In this document: piece by piece, positions 58,501 to 64,000 of the stretch
How positions within the stretch are numbered: the first letter of the stretch is position 1
How the letters are laid out: the number at the start of each line of letters is the position of its first letter
DNA from: Trifolium pratense
Lineage: Eukaryota; Streptophyta; Magnoliopsida; Fabales; Fabaceae
Direction of reading: 5' to 3'
DNA length: 64,000 nucleotides
Assembly: GCF_020283565.1 (NCBI RefSeq)
Contig: NC_060064.1
Span: forward strand, 24,882,337 to 24,946,336
Position numbers and translations under genes: made by a program
The notes under the pieces: model-generated
Database searches by the model: none
The model's input: only the letters and a program-made list of their open reading frames with translations
What the model was told of the DNA's origin: nothing

Positions 58501-60869
58501 TTTATGTAAGTTTTATTTTATGAATAATGAGCTTACAGAAAAAAGCACAGATCCAACAATAGTAGCTAGAGCAACAACATATTCTGGAAAGGTTGATCGC
58601 ATGGTCCATGTTTTCTCTGAAGAAGGACTAGCAGAGTATGCAGAGCACTGTTAAGGACAAAAAACAGAATGAGTTTGGTAAAAGATGTCAACGACTACTA
58701 GCAGAGTATTACAGTGGGGAAAATACCTGATGGACACCATTTCCAATACATTGTTGACCACTATTAAATACCCATGAGTTAGGAAATGAAGTTGTCGATG
58801 AAGAGAGATGCCTAACAGTAAAATCCACCTTACCAACAAGCCCTAATATATAATCACACAATAAAAGCACAATCAAACAAAGCTCATATTAAACCACTCA
58901 TTTTCTTAATCCATCACCAAACATTACTGATAAATCACCAACAAAAAAAATTAAGCAGTGCTTCCTAAAATCAGCAAATATTCAAAAGTAATCAACAATC
59001 TTTCTCCACTTCTATTTTACTATCCCACAAAAAAATACTTATTTTTTCACATTAAAAGGCAATTGCACTAAAATAATCATCAAACAAAACCAATCTATTC
59101 TCCAACACCCAATATTAGCAACTAAAGCAAACACACAATAGCTTCCCCTTCCCATGATCCTTCTTGTGTATGTTTGGTTGCGTGTTGAAATCACGACGCC
59201 CCAACTAAACTCTCGTGTTCCATTGCGCTTTTCCCGTGTAATATGTGAAGCTACAATTTGGCACTTCAACCTTGCTACGCATTGTCACCACAATTCGGTA
59301 AACCTGCCACTAATCTAAACAAGCACCTAGTCCAAGACTCATTCACTAAATTAAGAGCCACAACAACCAACACATTCTAACTCGCATAAACTCTGAAATA
59401 GCTACTCCTCTCCTCACCACCTGCAATGCACTAGAGAAACCCACTAAAATTTACTTCCTAAATGTTCCAAGTCTCACTCTATCTAGGCAGGGTTAACATA
59501 ATCAAATAATTATCTAGCTGCTAATAATTGACCCAAATAAATTAATTACCCTAACACCTTTTCTTTTCATATTAAGAAGCTGTACTACACCAAATGAACA
59601 TCAAACAATACAAAAAAAAAAATTAAGCAGTGCTTCCTTTAAAATCAGCAAATATTCAAAATTAATCAACACTCTTTCTCCACTTCTATTTCACTATCCC
59701 ACCAAAAAACACTTATTTTTTCACATTAAAAGGCAATTGCACTAAAATAATCATCAAACAAAACCAATCTATTTTCCAACACCCAAATATTAGCAACTAA
59801 AGCCAACACACAATAGTCAATATCTTCCCACTTCCCATGATCCTTCTTGTGTATGTTTGGTCGCGTTTTGAACTCACACCCCAACTAAACTCTCGTGTTC
59901 CATTGCGTTTTTCCCGTGTAATATGTGAAGTTACAGTTTGGCACTTCGACCTTGCTGGGCATTGTCACCACAATTCCGTAATCCTGCCACTAATCTAAAC
60001 GAGCACCTAGTCCAAGACTCATTCACTAAACTAAGAGCCACAACAACCAATAAACTCTGAAATAGCTACTCCTCTCCACCTGCAATGCACTAGAAAAACC
60101 CACTAAAACTTACTTCCCAAATGAGCCAAGTCTCATTCTATCTAGTCCCAATAATTGACCCAAATGAATTAATTACCCTAACTCCACCTTTTCTTTTCAT
60201 ATTAAAAAGCTGTACTACACCAAATGAACATCAACTAACACACAAAGAACAACTCAGTCCTACCTTACACAAGCAGAGTAATATAAAATTGTATAACACA
60301 GTTCAAATCAAACAAAAGTTCATATAATACATACCATACAAAATACCCAGAACGAGAGCACACACTATAGCCGTTGACACCACCCACCACAATGCACTCT
60401 TAACCCTTTTACCAATACTCCTGCAAACAAATCCCACAAACACCAAACTCTTCAAATCCAAACACAAAAACAAAAAACAGTTTTCTCATTTCTTCACAAA
60501 CAAAAAAAGAAATACCTACTTGTCCTGGTCGCCTTCATAGTAGAACATTGCGAAAGGAATTACAAAGAATACAAGGATAGCGTCGATTACATAAACAGCG
60601 AGCCATAGGTCTTTCATCGGGAGCGTGAGATTACACGCTCCGTTATAAATAGCATGCCGGCAAGCTTGCCGATTCGCCACATCGGCCGGAAGCATGAGTA
60701 TAGAGATTGCGGCAACCGAAAGCCCGAAAACAACAACAAATTTAGGAAAGTAAGCCTGGTTAACATCATCGGGATGCTGATAGTTCACGAGAAGGTATAC
60801 ATTGACGAGAAAAACGATCGCAACCACCACTATTGCTACGATCACGAGGGCGAGGTTGAAATCGCCCAT
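55583..60869 (-). CDS. LIMR/LMBR1-like integral membrane protein
   Basis: Fourteen exons on the minus strand: 60869-60520, 60420-60335, 58842-58727, 58647-58537, 58196-58098, 57987-57865, 57660-57598, 57510-57446, 57288-57179, 57039-56925, 56828-56763, 56345-56235, 55786-55720 and 55630-55583. They total 1,530 nt, or 509 aa, the length I recall for the Arabidopsis LIMR proteins. The N terminus MGDFNLALVIVAIVVVAIVF is a membrane segment; about nine such segments are expected in the LMBR1 family. A charged lysine/glutamate-rich loop (exons 6-7, 'AKELKKAAESLHQDERSG') is probably cytosolic. The C terminus is GRFQLST. Animal relatives include the lysosomal cobalamin exporter LMBRD1 and lipocalin-receptor LIMR; the plant role is not established. 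Exon 1's donor is GTAGGT. Intron 2 carries a tandem duplication. Confidence 0.96.
58940..60250. repeat. Direct duplication of about 650 bp inside LIMR intron 2
   Basis: 'ttaagcagtgcttcc' occurs at 58951 and 59623, and 'tgtactacaccaaatgaaca' at 59581 and 60211, so two collinear units lie head to tail with offsets of 672 to 630. They differ by small indels and substitutions ('tccccttcccatgatcc' against 'tcttcccacttcccatgatcc'). This is an intronic tandem duplication without coding content. Confidence 0.9.
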
Positions 60870-61020
60870 GTCGATTTACAATTTTCGAATCGAATTGTGA
60901 AATTGTGAGATTGAATTTGGGATTATTGATTAGGGTTAGGGTTTGTTTGGATCTGGTTTTTGAGAGAGAGGGAAATGGAGGGGAATGAATGATTTGGTTT
61001 TCCGGTGGTGGTTTTGCTAC
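60870..61020 (-). promoter_or_regulatory. 5' UTR/promoter-proximal region of LIMR
   Basis: Upstream of the minus-strand ATG (60869) lies a run typical of plant leaders: 'aaccctaaccctaat' on the coding strand and CT-rich 'ctctctctc' stretches around 60960-60975. The exact transcription start cannot be read. Confidence 0.4.
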
Positions 61021-61566
61021 GGTAACGGTGATGGTATTGATGTGATGGAGACGATAAAATTGCGGTTATGTCCTTGTTGCAGTTAAGAATTAGAGAGTGG
61101 ATTAGGATTCAACTGTTATGGGTATAATGGTAATTTGGCGGGGTTTGTTTAGCTGTGTAAGCGAAATTCAAACCAGGCTGTTTCGCCAAATTTAAAATAG
61201 AAATTTGGAATGTGTTTTTCATAATTTTTCTAGTTTTTTTTTGACAAAATAATTTTTCTAGTTTAAATTCGGGAAAAAATCGGAAAACATATGCCAAATT
61301 ATTTTTTTCTAAGTAAACGAAAATTCAAAAAACGCGTTCCGAAATATTTATTCAAGGACAAAAATGGAAAAATGAGGTAGAAAAGAAACATGGGGTGGGA
61401 AGAGAAATTTTCAAAAATGAGAAGATGATACACGGTTATGTAAGTGAATTCAATAATCGGCTTATCAGACCGAATATAACACGACTTGTAAATCCTACTA
61501 AAGTCTGAAGTAGGGATGGGGTGTACATGGGCCGGATTGGATTGAGTTTAGCCAAAACCCGAACCA
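61021..61566. other. Intergenic, upstream of LIMR
   Basis: Contains 'aaggacaaaaatggaaaaatg...tagaaaagaaa' (61355-61400), which recurs in direct orientation near 63658-63700. A 'gggccggattggattgag' phrase (61530s) is typical of a plant repeat terminus. No gene is seen. Confidence 0.4.
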
Positions 61567-61848
61567 GATTTTTTTTTCCTACCCCAACATTTATCTCTCT
61601 ACCCCTACAAACAAACCAATATTCTCATTTTACCCTTTCAAGAAAATTTTAAAAAATGAGTTTTGAACATTTAGCAACGGTTAAACCGTGGCTAAATGGA
61701 ACATTTTAGGAATATTTTCCCCTAAGTTTTCCCGTAACAAGTGTAAACCGGAACAGTTGAAAAAGTGTTCCGGAAAAATTTAGCCACGGTTAAACGTGGC
61801 AAATAGTGGAATCTGGAAAATTTGCCCTTCCTATCCCTTCTTTCACAG

Positions 61849-63157
61849 ATAATGAGATAAAAAATTTATGGAATTCAAGTTTGAACAAGAAGCTTAGACA
61901 AAAAGGAATTGATCCAAACACACATCAACCACTCTGTAAATTAGCTGAGATCAATGACAAGGACAAACAGTTACCTGCGGATGACAAAAGCAATATTCTT
62001 CAGAAAACCTCTGCAATTATCATCCACTTGAAATTTTTTCTTCAACTTCAAAAATCAACAATTGCTTCATACCTTCTTCTGATATGGTTGGAGTAGGAGG
62101 TTCATATCTCTCTTTTCAACAACTTAACTATGGAATCAATAACATAGCTCTATCTGCAAATACCAACAACAATAATAACAATTCACTTTGTTTCATACCA
62201 AGTACAAGTGGTTCCAATTCCACTTGCTCTCAAATGTTGTCAGAACTCTCCCTTAAATCTATCCTTTGCTTATATTTCAATTTTCATTCAATGATTTTTT
62301 TTATCGACACAACATTTCATTCAGAGATAAATGAGCTATTTTTTGCTTATAAATCATTCAATTATTCCGGTGGCAGTGTGTTTTTAGGCCATAAATTTTG
62401 GATTAGTGGGTATATTTTGGAATTACATCCGAAGTGTTTTTATGTCATGAATGAAATGTTTTGTTGACTAAATTTCTCAGGCAAGGATACTCACAGAGCC
62501 TGGATTTTATGCTTTTGTGAAAAATCCATCACCATGTGAGAATGATCAAGGTTTTAAATAAAGGTCCGTTACCGTGAAAACGGCCGCGACAAAAAGGTAT
62601 TGGAGCCTAGCGTTACCGTTTTTCACCGTTTTTATATGGTGAAAATAAATCACGCCGAAACGCCGTTACGGCCGCGACGAAACACCGATACAACCGCAAA
62701 GAAACGCAATACGGCCGCGACAAAATGCTAATAGATAGAGATTTCTATTTTTTCCAATAGAAATGCATAAAAATCACATTTTTAATACAAATATGAACAT
62801 AAATTATAAAGTGTTATATCTTTTTAACTCTTTCCAATTTCAAAACTTTACATTTATCTCATATTTAAGTTATTATACATATATCATAGTACAAATAATT
62901 TTAATAAGATTTGTGTGATATTGTGATTTATTCACACCGCGACGACCGTATTTCATAACGCAACAGCCGTAACAGCCGAAATCACGAAATCCTTGACGTG
63001 ACCGCGACCGTGACCGCGACCGCTATTTAAAACCTTGAGAATGATAGTTCTAGTAATGAAAGTTCACTCCATGTGAGATGTGAAAATCAAGAGCAGGGAA
63101 ACAATCATGAAGAGTATTTTGGTGTTTCAGATCTGCGGATGATGTCGATAAGGAAGG
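61849..63157 (+). pseudogene. Captured R2R3-MYB exon 3 fragment
   Basis: It begins right after a splice-acceptor-like 'ttctttcacag'. The first codons give NEIKNLWNSSLNKKLRQKG then 'IDPNTHQPLCKLAE', the end of the R3 repeat and following linker of MYB61/86-type factors. This boundary is where plant R2R3-MYB genes usually have intron 2, so the capture included genomic intron sequence. After a frameshift near 62010 the activation-region-like 'SSDMVGVGGSYLSFQQLNYG' and Asn-rich 'NTNNNNNNSL' follow. 'TEPGFYAFVKNPSPCEND' continues across the hAT MITE into 'SSSNESSLHVRCENQEQ'. R2 and most of R3 are missing, so it cannot bind DNA as a MYB. Confidence 0.82.
62547..63037. mobile_element. hAT MITE nested in the captured MYB DNA
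   Basis: The termini CAAGGTTTTAAATA and its exact complement are flanked by a perfect 8-bp duplication AGAATGAT (62539-62546, 63038-63045). The subterminal regions are rich in 'accgcgac' and 'cggccgcgac'. 491 bp, non-coding. Deleting it and one duplication rejoins the MYB frame. Confidence 0.9.
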
Positions 63158-63409
63158 GAGAAATTTTTCAGATTCTACTATTTGCCACGGTTTAACGGTG
63201 GCTAACTCTTTCTGGAACACTTTTTCACATGTTCCGATTTACACTTGTTACTGGAAAACTTATGGGAAAGTGTTCCGAAAATGTTCCATTTAACCGTGGC
63301 TAAATGTTCAAAACTCAGTTTTAAAAAATTTCTTGAAAGGGTAAAATGGGAATATTGGTTTGTTTGTAGGGGTAGAGTGATAAATGTTGGGGTAGAAAAA
63401 AAAAATTTC

Positions 63410-64000
63410 ATTGGATAGTTAACCCTAAAAAAAAAATTATATTTGTAATCTTGGCACCCTAAGCTTTCCAACGAGTGGTTTTTTACTCAAATCGGACATC
63501 GTTTAATATTTCAAATAAATTGTGGAAGTTGAGGGTCTGATGCTGAATTTATGCAGGAAATCTGGAAAAAAATTTGCAACACAAAATTTCGGTTTTTATT
63601 AACCGAAATTTTTGACCATGACAAAAAAATTCGGTTCGTACAAACCGAAGAAACCCCAAGGACAAAAATGGAAATTCAGGGGTAGAAAAGAAAAGCGGGG
63701 AGTCGGGAGAGAAAACATCGTAATCCAAACCTTAGTTTTAATCTCTTATATTCTAACTTGTTCCAAAAAGCTATATTTACTCTAATTTTATTTTTCCTCT
63801 CTTTTTCTATGTGGTCCCATCACTCTTCTTCTAATCTCAACCGTTTAATTTCATTCCTATTTTCTGGCTACAAAGGAATACTAAACTCATTCCTTTGATT
63901 TTGCTCTTTAGGCCCCCTACTTGCTTCGAGACTCCCCTAAAATCCAAAAATACCCTTGAATTTTGGACCAGTAAAGTATGGATCCTAGAATTCAAAATCC
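63410..64000. other. Right edge of the window, unassigned
   Basis: Contains short palindromes ('ttcggtttttattaaccgaa' near 63590) and the 'aaggacaaaaatggaaa' phrase shared with 61.36 kb, suggesting another degraded TIR repeat. No exons are recognised. Confidence 0.4.

Larger units (their letters stand above)
61567..63409. mobile_element. Pack-type TIR element carrying an R2R3-MYB fragment
   Basis: Inverted repeats of about 255 bp lie at 61567-61832 and 63158-63409. They share, in order, 'ctaccccaacatttatc', 'acccctacaaacaaacca', 'cattttaccctttcaaga', 'gttttgaacatttagc' and 'aagtgttccggaaa' with small changes. Between them is DNA from a MYB gene (separate entry) interrupted by an hAT MITE. 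No transposase is present, and a target duplication was not identified. The structure fits a Pack-MULE or a similar gene-capturing element. Confidence 0.8.

Noticed and set aside
60654..60908. 84-codon plus-strand ORF
   Set aside because: It is the antisense of LIMR exon 1.

Overview
The window looks like a piece of a papilionoid legume nuclear genome, most likely Medicago or a close relative. This is inferred from AT-rich intergenic DNA, short GT-AG introns, a CPRD49-type GDSL esterase family, and a dense mix of LINEs, SINEs, hAT and Mutator-like MITEs and long (AT)n arrays. There are no bacterial-type features.

Genes. Seven intact protein-coding genes can be assembled exon by exon. Six, all on the + strand, are a tandem array of CPRD49-like GDSL/SGNH esterase genes (655-3913, 12597-15826, 24706-28652, 31049-33267, 37049-46995, 51880-54653). 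Each has six exons with the same intron phases (0,0,0,2,2) and encodes 250-255 aa. In all six the block-I motif reads G-S-S-I rather than G-D-S-L, with the nucleophile Ser, the GGND block and the D-G-[VI]-H block kept. Two broken relatives lie between them: an exon 1-exon 5 deletion fusion at 19843 and a terminal-exon remnant at 29497. Duplicated 3' flanks near 48.95 and 50.4 kb mark a further lost unit. The seventh gene, on the - strand (60869 to 55583), is a 14-exon LIMR/LMBR1-like membrane protein of 509 aa that closes the cluster.

Mobile DNA explains most of the rest. A 4.9-kb LINE with a 16-bp target duplication sits antisense in intron 2 of the fifth GDSL gene. 5'-truncated LINE pieces or retroposed sequences lie at 10.6, 19.07-19.6, 25.85-26.14, 35.8-36.47 and 50.6-51.05 kb, several with exact target duplications. 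TIR and foldback elements occur at 9.0, 11.9-12.4, 17.4-18.6, 20.1-20.8, 21.1-22.0, 22.4-24.25, 30.1, 31.4, 34.8-35.6, 52.1-53.4 and 61.6-63.4 kb. Several are nested. The 22.4-24.25 kb element holds a higher-order array of ten hairpins, and the 61.6-63.4 kb element carries part of an R2R3-MYB gene.

How it fits together. The GDSL genes probably encode related acyl-ester hydrolases of the same biochemical class, diverging by duplication. The transposons sit in introns and between copies without breaking the six intact reading frames. The LIMR gene is an unrelated single-copy neighbour.
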